Counted from the first letter of the stretch, positions 33,510-49,453 are shown. The stretch: DNA of 64,000 nucleotides from Persicaria tinctoria (GCA_037127255.1 JBANSL010000001.1:31915001-31979000), one strand, 5' to 3'. Notes: generated from the sequence alone by a model not told the origin. A program made the numbers and translations.

Positions 33510-34460
33510 ACGCCCTAACACAATGGTTATTTTACAATACGCACAACGGTTTTGGAACCGTTGCATCGGCCCGTGTGGTTTTTGACAATACAACGGTTGA
33601 GTTTATCACAACGGTTCACTTAGACAACGGTTATAACCGTTGTGATAGATTTCGGATAACCGTTGTCTATGCACCTCCAAAATTGCGTCCGAATCATATT
33701 GACCGGTTCTAACCGTTGTATAAAGTCAATATAACCGTTGTCTCGAGTTAAGATATCCGGTTTAAACCGTTGTCTAATCACATTATAACTGTTGTCTAAG
33801 GATCTTGTAATTGTTGTCTAGGTACATTTTAACCGTTGTCTAAGAAACTTACAACCGTTGTTTACGTATTTTGAAACCGTTGTGTATATATATTTTAACC
33901 ATTGTCTATTTAATCGTTAACCGTTGTCTAAATTAAAAAAATGTTAACTAGATTCGGTTAAACCGGTGTCTAAGTAACTTTAAACCGTTGTATAAGTAGC
34001 TTTCACCGTTGTCTATGTAACTTGCAACCGTTGTCTATGTTACTTTCAACCGTTGTCTAACTATTGGATAACTGTTGTCTAAGTATATTGTAACCGTTGT
34101 CTAAATATATGTAACCGTTGTCAATGTACATTCTAACCGTTGATTAAGAAACTATTAACCGTTGTCTATGTTCCTTTGAACCATTGTTTATAATCTTTTA
34201 TTCGTTGTCTATATAATCGTTAACCGTTGTCTAAATTAAAAAAATTGCTAGCTAGATTGATTTAACCGTTGTCTAAGTAACTTTCAACCGTTGTCCAAAT
34301 ATTTTCGAATCGTCGTCCAAGTATATTATAACCGTTGTCTAAATATATGTAACCGTTGTTTGTATACATTGAGACCGTTGATTAAGCAGCCATTAACCAG
34401 TGCCTATGTTTATTTGAACCGTTGTATACAAATCTTTTAACCGTTGTCTATTGTGAGTAT
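33510..34460. repeat. Left subterminal repeats of CACTA
   Basis: About forty copies of AACCGTTGTCTA or close variants, mostly direct and about 20-30 bp apart. Near the end some are inverted as ACAACGGTT. Arrays of this kind bind the TnpA-type protein in characterised CACTA elements. Confidence 0.85.
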
Positions 34461-34841
34461 CGTTTGAAACCATATTGGCTCCTTTTACACACAATAGAAC
34501 CACATGTATATTGATTTTAAAAAAACATAACTATATATACGTGATAAAACATATGAATTTGTTCTTCATTCAACGTCAAATGACATGACAACCACGTACG
34601 TAATCAAATATGAGTATATGTCACAATTACATAAATCTAGCTAGCTATCCGGAAGAATCAAAGGTAAATAACAATGATGTAAAATCTGTACCTAGCCTAC
34701 TCCATGTTAACGCCTGACAAATTCTTCGATGCGTCTACCTGTATCATGAAATGTATATTTATTCATGAAAAAAAAATAGATGTAGTGTGTGATTCAAATC
34801 TTTGAATGAATATATTGGATGTAATATGTATATAGAATTAC

Positions 34842-35157
34842 CGGATAAGTTGTTTTTCGACATACTGAACCCACTCTTCTCGAACTTCATCAATTTGAAA
34901 TGACGGGTAAGGAGATGGTAAACGAATGAAATACTGCATATAGTAAAAGATATATATAAGTAAACTGGATATATGAAATATCTAGCTACGTGAAATTAAA
35001 GCATACATAAAGACATTTCATAAAACTCTTTTTTAATTTTGTCAATAAATTGAATACATACCTCAATGGGAACTAATACGGTTCTTTGCTCGATGATCTC
35101 TCGCATATTCCTCAATACATAATAGCCACAATCTATAAGATTTGGTTGACGAGGACC
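34842..35157 (-). pseudogene. Ulp1-like cysteine protease C-terminal exons (CACTA-borne)
   Basis: Two minus-strand exon-like blocks with good splice borders. Block 35157-35062 encodes GPRQPNLIDCGYYVLRNMRE, where the DCG motif carries the C48 protease catalytic cysteine, and ends at a GTATGT donor. Block 34933-34842 follows a TTTACTATATGCAG acceptor and encodes LPSPYPSFQIDEVREEW, typical of the extreme C-terminus of TE-borne Ulp1 proteins, before a GTAATT donor-like site. The catalytic His and Asp would be upstream (above 35157), where I find no clear matching exon. Ulp1 proteases remove SUMO and are commonly carried by plant CACTA and MULE elements. This copy is a fragment. Confidence 0.65.
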
Positions 35158-36900
35158 CTTGTAATACCAATACAAATACATGATTAAGTAATGATATAGA
35201 ATAGTCGGATTCAGCAATAAACAAAACTAAATTCAGCTGTAAACAGAAACAAATTCTGAAATTCAGATCTAAACACCAAAATGTTAATGAAGCACTAACT
35301 TTCTCACTTGTAAATTCAGATCTACAAAAATTGTAAAATAAGCCCCCCAAAACAGACAAACATAAATCTGTAAAATTCAGAATCAGACTAAAAAAAATCA
35401 GATTTTGTAAGAAATCTGTCAAATCAGTAAGAAATCAGCCCCCAAAAAATCTGTAAGAAACAGAAATCGGTAAGAAATCAGCTCCAAAAAAATTTCAAAA
35501 CCAGCAACTGTAAAATGTGTAAGAAATCAGCCCCATAAACCAGACAGCATCTGTAAACTCGAGGTCGGGATGTCGGATTCGGACGATTCAAGTAGAGAAT
35601 TAGGAACTATCGAATTGAAGAAAGCAGAACAGGGCTAAGGGGTTTAAATTAGTTGGGGGATGGGAAGATAATTAATTAAGGGTTTAAAAGTTCCATGGGT
35701 TTAGATATTACATTAGCTGGGAGGAGTAATTACAAGGAACCGTGTGGTTTGCATTTTAAGTATTTAACTATAGCTCACCCAGAAAGAAAAACTCAAGCAT
35801 ACTAACAAGCTATCGTACTAAAGTTAGAGGAGAAACAAAGAAATTTTTAATGTTTAATTTCTTTTACTTTTAGTTTTAGGTTTACTTCTTATTGATGTAG
35901 TTTTAATATCTAGAGTACATGTTCAAGAAACTAGTTTTAGGTTTACTTCTTATTGATATAGCTTTTAACAAAGTTAGAAGCAATATGCAAAATTTAGGCA
36001 ATCAATTGCAAGCGCCGATCAGCAAATAAACCAAATCCGATTGAGAAGGAATGCTAACCTTAACCCAATGAGTCTTGCTCTTTTTCAAAAACCAATTTCG
36101 TTAAACCAACAAGGCCTTATAAGAGATTCCCGAATAAAGATCGTCCACCTGACACATTCCATACCAAAATCAATTTATTTGCAGGCCAAATTCAAGCCAT
36201 TCCAACCAAGTCCTGAAAAATTATAGTAGCTAGATTAGAGCAAAAGTCTGACCAAATTGCAATATTCAGTTTCTAATATAAATTAAAGTTAATGCTATAG
36301 TTTACATGTGCCTTTTTTTTTGTCAAACAATTTCTAAACACACCCTATATGCCTTGCCCATCTCATTCCCTACTAATTGCCCCATTACTTTTGAAGAGTC
36401 CAGACCATATACAACCAAAGAGACATGTTGACAATGCAATGAATACAATCAAAGTTTCTAGTAGCATATAATATCCAGAAAAACGATTTCAGTTTTAAGA
36501 ACACTTCTTTAACTTTTCTAGTAAGGTCCAGAAAATCGCTGATGTGTGAAATCTTAGCTAACTTTTTTTATAGCAGAAACATGTTAGCTAACCTGATCTT
36601 CCTTTAAAATGGTAATGAATTCACAAACATTAGAAAATAGAAACTATCAGATAGGAAGTCAGAGGGCTGTTCAGGATACATGAGTTCTAATAAAAATATG
36701 CTCAACATAAAGAAATTCAGAACCTTGTTACATTCCTATTCCTACATCTTTTCCAACATTATAGAATATATCAAGCCATTTTATAGCATTATAAATAGAT
36801 TAAGGATATACACATCTAATAGGGATACATTGAAGTTGAAAGCTACAAAAATAGGGTTTCAATTTCGAAGAGGGCGGATGAAAATTAGGGTTCCGAGAAA
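35158..36900. other. CACTA interior, no gene recognised
   Basis: AT-rich with many short AAATCTGTAAGAAATCAG-like words around 35260-35560. It has no supported gene. It may include decayed exons and introns of the element's own minus-strand gene. Confidence 0.45.
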
Positions 36901-37235
36901 TCTAAAAATTAGGGGTTTGTTTACCTAGTAAGGGGATTGAGGTTGGCGGCTCAGAGGAGGGCATCGAAGAGGAGTGCGGTCGGTGGCTGAGGAGGCCAGG
37001 AATTGCGGCCTGTGGGACTGTGCGGCTGGAGTTGAGGAGTCGGAGTCGCCGACTGGAGGTGAGGAGTCGGAATCGCTGTCTTGAAGTGAGGAGTCGGAGT
37101 CGCCAGTGAGGAGGTGAGAGATGGCGGTGAGAGATGGCGTGAGTGCGTGACTGGAGGTGAGGAGGGCAAGCAAAGCGAAGAGTCGAAGATTCGAAGAAGC
37201 CTGGGTTACGCCTCCCTTCAATTAACACAATATTT
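36901..37235 (-). repeat. GC-rich block with GAGGAGTCGGAGTCGCC repeats
   Basis: Several copies of GGAGTCGGAGTCGCC/GAGGTGAGGAGTCGGAATC are arranged in tandem. Minus-strand frames are open but low-complexity (Ser/Pro/Leu/Arg) with no domain. It could be a leader exon of the CACTA gene. Confidence 0.45.
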
Positions 37236-37482
37236 CATTTTTTATGGGGTGAGAGAGTAACATATATACCCCGGATATATGTAAAAAAAAACGCCTGGGG
37301 TATAAGATATGGTTTAATTAATACCCCACCTCTTATACCCCATATTTTTTTTATATAATCCGGGGTATATTTATTTTAGTATTAAAAAATGAAAGAAAAC
37401 TTGCTAGTTTGGTCATTACACCCCACAATTACGAGATCCGGGGTAATAGATCATGGGGTAAAATCCAGATTTTCTACTAGTG
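37236..37482. repeat. CCGGGGTAT inverted repeats ending in a CACTA-like terminus
   Basis: GGGGTATAAG at about 37300 pairs with CTTATACCCC at about 37332. ATACCCCGGAT pairs with ATCCGGGGTAT. The segment ends GATTTTCTACTAGTG at 37482, the form expected for the right end of a CACTA element (reverse complement CACTAGTAGAAAATC). No matching left end was found, so this may be a truncated nested element or rearranged CACTA. Confidence 0.5.
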
Positions 37483-38214
37483 TCACCGATGTCAATTCTA
37501 CTTGAAAGGTGCTGAAGCAAAGAACCGTTCTTGTTTCGGACGTCCAATATGCAGATTTTACAACGCCAGAACAAAACTCAATACTTTCTCAAACCTAGTG
37601 CGGAAAAGGGAATTCAAAGAGGGAGGGGAGAGAAGAGAAACTTCAATTTTGCGAATAAGCTTCAATCGAAGCAAAGAACCGCTGCTAACCAGAGATGAGG
37701 AAGAAAGACCACTTACTGCGCTTGACGTGGGTTGAGAAACAATATGGAGCAGAGAAGAAGATGAAAGAGAGTTGGGGGAAGAGGCCATAAACTTCAATTG
37801 TGTGAAGAAGCCTTCAATCAAAGGCCAGAACTGCCCGGATCGTCGACTGGAAGAGAGCTAGGGCACGTACTATTCCTTTGCGCGCGCGAGTTGAGAAGAG
37901 GCTTAATTATGCTTCTTTTTTTTGCTTTTTTTTTAATTCCATCGATACTTTTTAATCTAAGATTTAATTAATATTAATTTAATATCATATATATCCCAAA
38001 TATTAATTTAATTCCATCGGTATATCTATCACAAGATAGATAGATATCTTGGGATAAATCTTTATTTTTGGAAATATTAATATTCTTAGGTTAATTGAAT
38101 AATTATGATAATCAAATAAAATATTACATATAATAATAATAGTAATAATAATTAATAATAGTTTCTTTATATATAGCATAAATATTATATACATATAATC
38201 TATCTACAAGATAT

Positions 38215-39340
38215 GCATAAAAACAACAGTTATTTAAATATTCGTTGTCATTATAACATAATAGACAACGATTCTAATCGCCCTTAGACAACGGTGTTAT
38301 GAACCGTTTTCTTTGACAAGTCTTTTGTATATACAATATAACGGTTCTTTATATATCCGTTGTCTTTGAGACGTCTTCTATACATATCACAACGGTTATT
38401 AAAATAAATGTTGTCTTTTGAACTTGCTAAAACCCGATTTTATTCAGCCTTAGACAACGATTTCAATAACCGTTTTCTTTGTAACGTCTTCTATATATAT
38501 AACAATGGTTTTTTAAATATTCGTTGTCTTTATAACCTAATAGACAACGATTTTAATAGGCCTTATACAACGGTTATATGAACCGTTTTCTTTGAGGAGT
38601 CTTCTGTACATATAACAACGGTTCTTTAAATATCCGTTCTCTTTTCAACTTACTAAATATATGTCAATTTTATTTAGCCTTAGACAACAATTTTAATAAC
38701 CGTTTTTTTTAGACGTCTTCTATACATATGACAACGGTTATTAAAATAACTATTGTCTTTTACACTTGCTAAAAGCCGATTTTATTCAGCCATAGACGAC
38801 GGTTTCAATAACCGTTTTCTTTGTAACATCTTCTATATATATAAAAATGGTTTTTTAAATATTCGTTGTCTTTATAACCTCATAGACAACGATTTTAATA
38901 GGCTTTATACAACGGTTATATGCACCGTTTTCTTTGAGGAGTCTTCTGTACATATAACAACGGTTCTTTAAATATCCGTTGTCTTTTCAACTTACTAAAT
39001 GACAATTTTATTCAACAATAGACAATGGTTTTATTAATCGTTTTCTTTGAGATGTCTTCTATATATATAACAACGGTTTTTTAAATATTCGTTGTCTTTA
39101 TAACTGAATAGACAACGGTTTTACTAGGTCTTACACAACAGTTTTATGAACTGTTGTCTTTGAGAAATCTTTTGTATGTATAACAACGGTTTTTTAAATA
39201 CCCGTTGTCTTTATAAATACAAGCACACACAAAGACCACGGTTAAAATTTATAACCGTTGTCCGTCCCAAAAATCTTTATTTTTTTACAACATAGACACC
39301 ATGTTTATAGAAATCGTTGTCTATGTGGTGTCTTATAATA
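38215..39340. repeat. Right subterminal repeats of CACTA
   Basis: Repeated blocks of ACAACGGTT...ATCCGTTGTCTTT alternate with TAGACAACG and ACCGTTTTCTTTGA. Longer units of about 150-250 bp are themselves repeated two or three times. Orientation is mainly inverse to the left end. Confidence 0.82.
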
Positions 39341-39357
39341 TACATTTTGTGCTAGTG

Positions 39358-41009
39358 CTAGCTTGTAATGATTATGCACAACCAAAATCTGATTTTGATG
39401 TCACAACGAATTGAATTTCTGTAAAAATCTGTTACACTACTGACGTTTGATATAATGAAGTAAAATTTGTGCCTTCGGCACAAATTTAGATTGAAATTTA
39501 TGAAGTTACTACTCTTTGTATTGAAACTAAAAATAAATTAGTAGTGATATGTCTAAAAGAAAGAATAGTTGTGCTACTACTAATTAATACTTATGCAAAA
39601 ATCTGGTGCTGTTGACAAGTGATAGTTGAGCTCGGTCTAATGTGTTGGTTGAATGGCATCTAATGGGAAAATGCAGTGAGATATTGTGTTATTAGCTTGT
39701 AATGATTATGCACAACTAAAATCTGATTTTTGATTTTAGAATGAATTGAATTAATGTAAAATTTGTTATAGTGCTGACATTTGATGTAATTAAGTAAAAT
39801 TTGTGCCTTCGGCACAAATTTAGATTGAAATTTATGAATTTACTACTCTTTGTATTGAAACTAAAAAGAAATTAATAGTTATCAATTTAAAAGAAAGACC
39901 AGTTGTGCTACTATTATGTAGTACCTATGCAAACCTCGGATACTGCTGATAAGTATTAGTTAAGCTCAATCTAATGTGTTGATTGAATGGCTTCTAAGGT
40001 AAAATACAGTGAGATGTTGTGTTAGTAGCTTGTAATGATTACGCACAACCAAAATCTGATTTTTGATTTTAGAATGAATTTAACTAATGTAAAAACCTAT
40101 TATAGTGCTGACATTTGAGGTAATTAAGTAAAATTTGTGCATTCGGCACAAATTTAGATTTAAATTTATGAAGTTACTACTCTTTGTATTGAAAATAAAG
40201 AGAAATTAATAGTGATCAGTATAAAAGAAAGAACAGTTGTGCTACTATTATATAGTACCTATGCAAACCTCGGATGCTGCTGACAATTATTAGTTGAGCT
40301 CATTCTAAGGTGTTGGTCGAATGGCTTGTAATGCTAAAATACAGTGAGATGTTGTGTTAGTAGCTTGTAATGATTATGCACAACCAAAATCTTATTTTGA
40401 TTTTCGAATTAATTGAATTACTGTAAAAATCTATTACAACGATGTCGTTTGATATAATGAAGTAAAATTTGTGCCTTCGGCACAAATTTAGATTGAAATT
40501 TATGAAGTTACTACTCTTTGTATTGAAATTTAAAAGAAATTAATAGTGATCAGTATAAAAGAAAGAACAGTTGTGCTACTATTATGTAGTACCTATGCAA
40601 ACCTCAGATGCTTCTTACAAGTATTAGTTGAGCTCAATATAATGTGTTGGTTGAATGGCTTCTAATGTAAAATGTGGTGAGATGTTGTGTTAGTAGCTTG
40701 TAATGATTATGCACAACCAAAATCTGATTTTGATTTCAGAATGAATTGAATTACTGTAAAAATCTGTTTCACTGCTCACGTTTGATACAATGAAGTAAAA
40801 TTTGTGCCTTCGGCACAAACTTAGATTGTAATTTATGGAGTAATGGTATTGAAACTAAAAATAAATTATTAGTGATAAGTCTAAAAGAAAGAATAGTTGT
40901 GCTACTACTGATTAATACTTATGCAAAAATCTGGTTTTTGTTGGCAAGTGATAGTTGAACTCGGTCTAATGTGTTCGTTGAATGGCTTCTAATGCTAAAA
41001 CGCAGTGAG
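39358..41009. repeat. 334-bp tandem array, part 2
   Basis: Continuation of the array after the CACTA. Hairpin loops start at 39469, 39803, 40137, 40471 and 40804, a period of 333-334 bp. The loop-proximal stem is mutated in one unit (GTGCATTCGGCAC). It is interrupted at 41009 by the gypsy LTR, inside the AGTGAGATATTG motif. Confidence 0.9.
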
Positions 41010-44081
<3,072 letters not shown>

Positions 44082-44085
44082 AAGG

Positions 44086-44097
44086 TGGTATCAGAGC
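44086..44097 (+). promoter_or_regulatory. Primer binding site, initiator-Met tRNA
   Basis: TGGTATCAGAGC, four bases after the LTR end. It matches the 3' end of initiator methionine tRNA. Confidence 0.9.
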
Positions 44098-44560
44098 TGA
44101 GGTTTTGCAATCCGAGTACAACAGGTTGAAGATGGTTTTGAAAATCGCGTAATGTTTTCAAATGGGTTTGAGAAATGCTTTCAAAAGGGCAAAATGAATT
44201 TAATTGGAATTAAAACGTAAAATGAATAAAGGGGAAACAATCTCGTGGGTAGAGACCAAAGCGATAGACCTCCCTTATGGATGTAGAACTCGGGGAATGG
44301 TAGGCAAAATACTAGCTTTGATTTACAGATGGTCCTAGATAACTCCAAGGAACACCATGGAGGTTGGAGTGTCGAGTTAGGTGACCGTGAGGTTTTGCCC
44401 CTCCGGTCAGCCGTCCCTCGAAGGACGGCATAGATCGTCTCTATGCTTAATTTATACATATATGCAATTATGCCCGAGGGCGATTCTCCTTGAAGGGGAT
44501 CATATTAATCGTCGAGTGCTTCTGTGCTGAGTGTTTAAATTAACCGTTCATGTAGTACTC

Positions 44561-47500
44561 ATGGTCGATACTAGACGCGGTTCTGTTGGGCGTGGGGGTA
44601 GGGCACATCGTGGTCGGGGACGCCCCCGTCGGATTGCTGTTGAGAGCGTCGAGGAGCGCGCTGCTGACGATCACGTTGAGGAGCGAGCTTCACCTCCGCC
44701 GGCTGACGATCAGATTCCGATTCCCACAGAGACTAGACTTGGACAGCTAGAGGCGACACTTCACGACATTCTGAGCGAGTTACGGGGAGGAGCCCGATCT
44801 ACAGCATCGACGCCCGAGGTCCCTGTTCAGCCAGCCGAGCCCGTAGTTGATGCACGCCCGGAGAAGCGCGTCGACTGGGTCAAGACATTAGCTCAGTGCT
44901 GTCCTCCGGCTTTTACTGGAGAGGTTGGGGGGGATATTGAGAGATGGTTCCGTGAGATGGATGGGTTGTTCGACCATGTTGCTGTCCCCGCTTCCGAGAG
45001 ACAGAGACTTGCCGCAGGGCGTCTACAGGGAGACGCTTTTGACCGCTGGTCTTTATTTAAGATAGATCATGCTGAGTGGACCTACGAGGAGTTTAGGGAT
45101 CTGATGCTGAGAGAGTACCGCCCTCCTGGGATTGAGATAGCCCGACGGGTATCCTTTATGCGAGGCTACTACGACCGATCATCTTCTGTCTCTACCATCG
45201 TTCGCCAGTTCAAGAAGGAACTGGTCTACTGTGCTCACTTGTGCCCTTCCGATGAGAGCCGGATTCGCATGTTATCGATGAGACTGCCGCCTCCAGTACT
45301 TCTGCATGCCTCTAGCTTGGGAGCTGTCAGCTTTGATCGATTCTTGGAGGTCATCCTCCTGTACGACCAGCAGCGGATCTTGTCCGAGACTGCATACACC
45401 ACTTCTCGCCCTGAGGCGAAGAGAGCGAGACCAGCGGATGGTCGCGGAGACGACAGATCCAGGAGGGGAGGTTGTGGAGGAGGATTTAGAGGGGGATATC
45501 ACGGAGTTACACCGAGGGCACCCCAGCCGCCCGGTCCAGCTGGTTATGGAGGAGATGCACGAGTGAGGAGTGTCACTTGCCATGGATGCTTCGAGAGAGG
45601 TCATTATATCGCTTCCTGCCCAGATCGTTCGATTGTCTGCTTCACTTGCGGCACCATGGGGCACAGAGCTGCCCGTTGTCCCCAGGACGGTAGAGCCCCG
45701 CCGACTGCACAGTCACCGAGACTTCCTGCGGTTCCTCAGCCGCCACTGCTGACTTATCCCCAGGGTCAGGGGCGAGGAGATGCTTCTGGTAGAGGTCGAG
45801 GAGGAGGTAGAGGAGGTAGAGGAGGTAGAGGTTACGATCGTGGAGGCAGAGGGCCGTCAGGGCCAGGTCAGGGTAGAGGTTCGTCATCTGCAGGACCATC
45901 TGGGTCCGGGTATGATCGTGGCCAGAGTTCCGGAGGCCGAGGACGAGCATTACCCCCACCGCCCCGCGTGTTCCAGATGAGAGCTGATGACCGTACTGCC
46001 CCTACTTCCGCAGGTACTATACATTTCCATGATGCGTGCTTGTCTATATTGTTTGACACTGGTGCTACTCACTGCTTCATAGTAGAGGCGTGCGTTGCTA
46101 GGCTGAGCCTGAGCTGCACGAGTGGTTTACCCCTTACTATTGGTCTAGCGGACGGGGCAAAGGTTAGGACGAGTCGGGAGATTTTAGGTTGCCCCATCCA
46201 TATAGGTGAGCGTGAGTGGCCAACCGACCTTATTGTCATGCCATTGAGGATGGATGATCTCATTCTGGGTATGGATTTCATGGACCACTATGGAGCGATC
46301 ATCAATCTGAGAACGAGGACGGTGTCTATCTTGGCAGATGACGGGACTGAGCACCAGGTTTGGGGGAGCGACCCCAAGAGGAACGGAGCGCTCATTAGTG
46401 CAGTCAGAGCCGCCAGACTTCTAGACCAGGGATGCATTGGATATTGGTGTTACGCTTTAGAGGTGGATCGCACACATCCCAGCTTGTCAGATGTCCCTGT
46501 TGTTAGAGACTTCGCAGATGTGTTTCCAGATGAGCTACCGGGACTTCCCCCGCCGAGAGAGGTTGACTTTGGGATCGAGCTAGACCCAGGCACCAGACCT
46601 ATTTCACGAGTCCCTTACCGCATGGCACCAACGGAGATGGCGGAGCTGAAGGCTCAGTTGGAGGAGCTAGCCGAGAAGGGTTACATTAGGCCTAGTGCAT
46701 CACCTTGGGGAGCACCAGTGTTGTTTGTCAAGAAGAAGGACGGGTCATTGAGGCTTTGCATCGATTATAGGGAGCTGAACCGTGCGACGGTGAAGAACCG
46801 TTATCCCCTTCCCAGGATTGACGACCTGTTGGATCAGCTGCAGGGCGCCGTTGTCTTCTCGAAGATTGATTTGAGGTCCGGTTATCACCAGCTGAGAGTA
46901 AAGCCAGAGGATGTCCAGAAGACCGCTTTTAGGACCCGCTATGGTCACTACGAGTTCGTGGTCATGCCGTTTGGGCTGACCAATGCACCAGCTGCTTTCA
47001 TGGAGCTCATGAACCGTGTGTTCATTGACTACCTCGACAGATTCGTCGTTGTCTTCATAGATGACATTTTAGTCTACTCGAGGAGTAGAGAGGAGCACGA
47101 GGAGCATTTGAGGATCGTGCTCGAGACGCTGAGGAAACATCATTTGTATGGGAAATACAGCAAGTGCGAGTTCTGGCTCAGAGAGGTGGCTTTCTTAGGC
47201 CATGTGATTTCGGCTGAGGGAGTCGCCGTGGATCCGGCGAAGATTGATGCTATCGTTGCTTGGGGGGTGCCCAAGAACATCAAGGACATCCGCTCGTTTC
47301 TTGGATTGGCCAGTTACTACAGGAGATTCGTTCAGGGTTTCTCGAGCATTGCTAGGTCGATGACGCAGCTGCTGAAGAAGGATGTTCCTTTTGAGTGGAG
47401 TGTGGAGTGTCAGGCCAGCTTTGAGCTTCTGAAGGAGAAGCTGACGACCGCCCCAGTACTAGCGTTGCCAGAAGGGACAGAGGACTTCGTCGTCTACACA

Positions 47501-49453
47501 GACGCTTCGCGTTTCGGCTTGGGATGTGTTTTGCATCAGAGAGATCGGGTCATCGCTTATGCTTCGCGCCAGTTGAAGCCTGCAGAGGTGTCCTATCCCG
47601 TTCATGACTTGGAGTTGGCAGTTGTAGTTCATGCCTTGAAGATTTGGAGGCATTACCTGTACGGCACTTCATGCAAGGTGATGACGGATCACAAGAGCTT
47701 GAAGTATATTTTCACTCAGAAAGAGCTCAACATGCGACAGAGACGGTGGCTAGAGCTTCTAAAGGACTATGACTTGGACATAGTTTATCACCCAGGAAAG
47801 GCCAATGTGGTGGCAGATGCGCTCAGTAGGAAGACTCACCAGGAGGCATCAGTTGCGAGGCTTACAGCTCAGAGGGATTTGCAGACAGATTTGATGAGGT
47901 GTTGCTTTGAGGTGTGGGTTCAGCGGGAGAATGGACAGTTATCATTCTTGGAGGTTCAGGCTGAGTTGACCGAGGAGATTCGACGAGGTCAGGCAGACTG
48001 TCCAGAGATTGCAGTTCTGAGGGATCGGTTGGCCCAGGGTCGATTCAGAGAGCTTGTAGAGAGAGCAGATGGGATGCTGACCTTTTAGGGCAGAGTTGTA
48101 GTTCCGTCGACGTCAGGTCTGAGGCAGAGGATCATGCAGGAGGCTCACTCCACTCCTTATTCTGTCCATCCAGGGACGAATAAGATGTATCAGGATCTGA
48201 TGAGGTATTATTGGTGGCAGAGGATGCGAGCAGACATCACAGATTTTGTAGCCAGATGTCAGGTTTGCCAGCAGGTTCGGATTGAGCACCAGAGACAGGG
48301 AGGACTTGTCAGGTCGCTTCCAGTTCCCGCGTGGAAGTGGACAGATATCTCGATGGACTTCGTCACCGGGCTGAGGCGGGATGTCAGAGGATTCGACGCC
48401 ATTTGGGTCGTGGTCGATAGGTTGACCAAGTCGGCTCACTTCATTCCGATTCAGGAGACATGGCCAGCATCGCGGTTAGCTGAGGAGTTCATTTGCCTGA
48501 TCGTTAGACTTCATGGAGTACCTAAGAGGATCGTATCTGAAAGAGATGGACGTTTTACCTCGAGGTTTTGGCACCAGGTTCAGGAGGGCCTAGGTACTAG
48601 ACTGCACTTCAGTACAACTTTTCATCCTCAGACAGATGGTCAGAGTGAGAGGACGATTCAGACCTTGGAGGATATGCTGCGATCATGTGTTTTGGAGTGG
48701 GGAGAACGTTGGGTTAGACACCTACCATTGGTGGAGTTTTCATACAACAACAGCTTCCATGCGTCGATCGAGATGGCTCCATATGAGGCTCTGTATGGGA
48801 GGCGATGCAAGTCGCCAGTTTGTTGGGATGAGCCTACGGACATGGTTTCATCTTTACCGGACCTAGTTAGAGAGACCATTGACAAGGTAGGACGCATCCG
48901 TGGGCATATGAGAATCGCTCAGGATCGCCAGAAGAAGTATGCAGACAGGCGAAGGATAGAGATTGAGTTCGAGGTAGGTTCGCATGTGTGGCTTCGAGTT
49001 TCGCCTACCAGAGGAGTCTGACGGTTTGGGATCAAGGGAAAGTTGAGTCCGAGGTATATTGGCCCGTTTGAGATTTTGGATAGAGTTGGCGAGGTGGCCT
49101 ATCGCTTAGCATTGCCCCCATCCTTGGCCGGTGTTCATGACGTCTTTCACGTCTCACAACTTCGCCAGTATATGCCTGACCCTAGCCATGTCCTAGATTA
49201 TTCAAATCTTCAGGTTGAGCCTGACCATACCTTTGTAGAGCGTCCTGTGAGAGTTCTTGACCGTCGAGTCAAGAGGCTTAGGAACAGGGAGGTTCCTTTG
49301 CTTCTAGTTCAGTGGTCTAGGAGGAGCCCTGAGGAGGCCACGTGGGAGACTGAGGAGAGTATTCAGGCTAGTTATGGGGATGTCCTAGACATGTTGCTCG
49401 CATCCTATGTCGAGCCGAGCGTAGATATTTCCCTGACCTCGCGAGTGCGGTGA
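44561..49453 (+). pseudogene. gag-pol: Tekay-like gag-pol polyprotein with two nonsense codons
   Basis: A single frame of about 1630 codons from ATG 44561 (MVDTRRGS). Order: basic Arg/Gly N-terminus; retrotransposon gag domain ([12 protein letters not shown] to about residue 285); two CCHC knuckles from Cys340; Gly/Arg-rich linker; aspartic protease (DTGATH, Asp499); RT with FIDDILVYS at 832-840; RNase H ([10 protein letters not shown], Asp981); integrase with HHCC zinc region; and a chromodomain-like C-terminus ([14 protein letters not shown]). The frame is stopped by TAG at 48086-48088 (codon 1176), between RNase H and integrase, and by TGA at 49019-49021 (codon 1487). The integrase triad reads D1266-x60-E1327-x35-E1363, so the second catalytic Asp is Glu here. 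Gag, protease, RT and RNase H could still be made; integrase could not be made without readthrough. Confidence 0.92.

Larger units (their letters stand above)
33497..39357 (-). mobile_element. CACTA (En/Spm) element, degenerate
   Basis: Ends are CACTAGTACAAAA and, on the right, TTTTGTGCTAGTG, with a 3-bp target duplication CTA (33494-33496 and 39358-39360). Removing it rejoins the 334-bp array in phase. Subterminal regions of about 1 kb at each end are packed with AACCGTTGTCTA motifs. The only coding trace is a Ulp1-like protease C-terminus on the minus strand (34842-35157). No TNP-type transposase remains, so the copy is non-autonomous. The interior also includes GC-rich leader-like blocks and a second CACTA-like terminus at 37482. 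Confidence 0.88.

Noticed and set aside
33510..34460. CRISPR-like appearance of regularly spaced AACCGTTGTCTA motifs
   Set aside because: Spacing and motif vary, the context is a eukaryotic CACTA end with TIR and TSD, and subterminal transposase-binding repeats explain it.
37502..37870. Possible host exon (77-codon plus-strand frame)
   Set aside because: No domain or splice support. It sits inside the CACTA element and more likely belongs to its minus-strand leader.
45272..46281. Open frames on both strands over gypsy gag
   Set aside because: Shadows of the gag-pol frame in a GC-rich region. Only the gag-pol frame carries domains.
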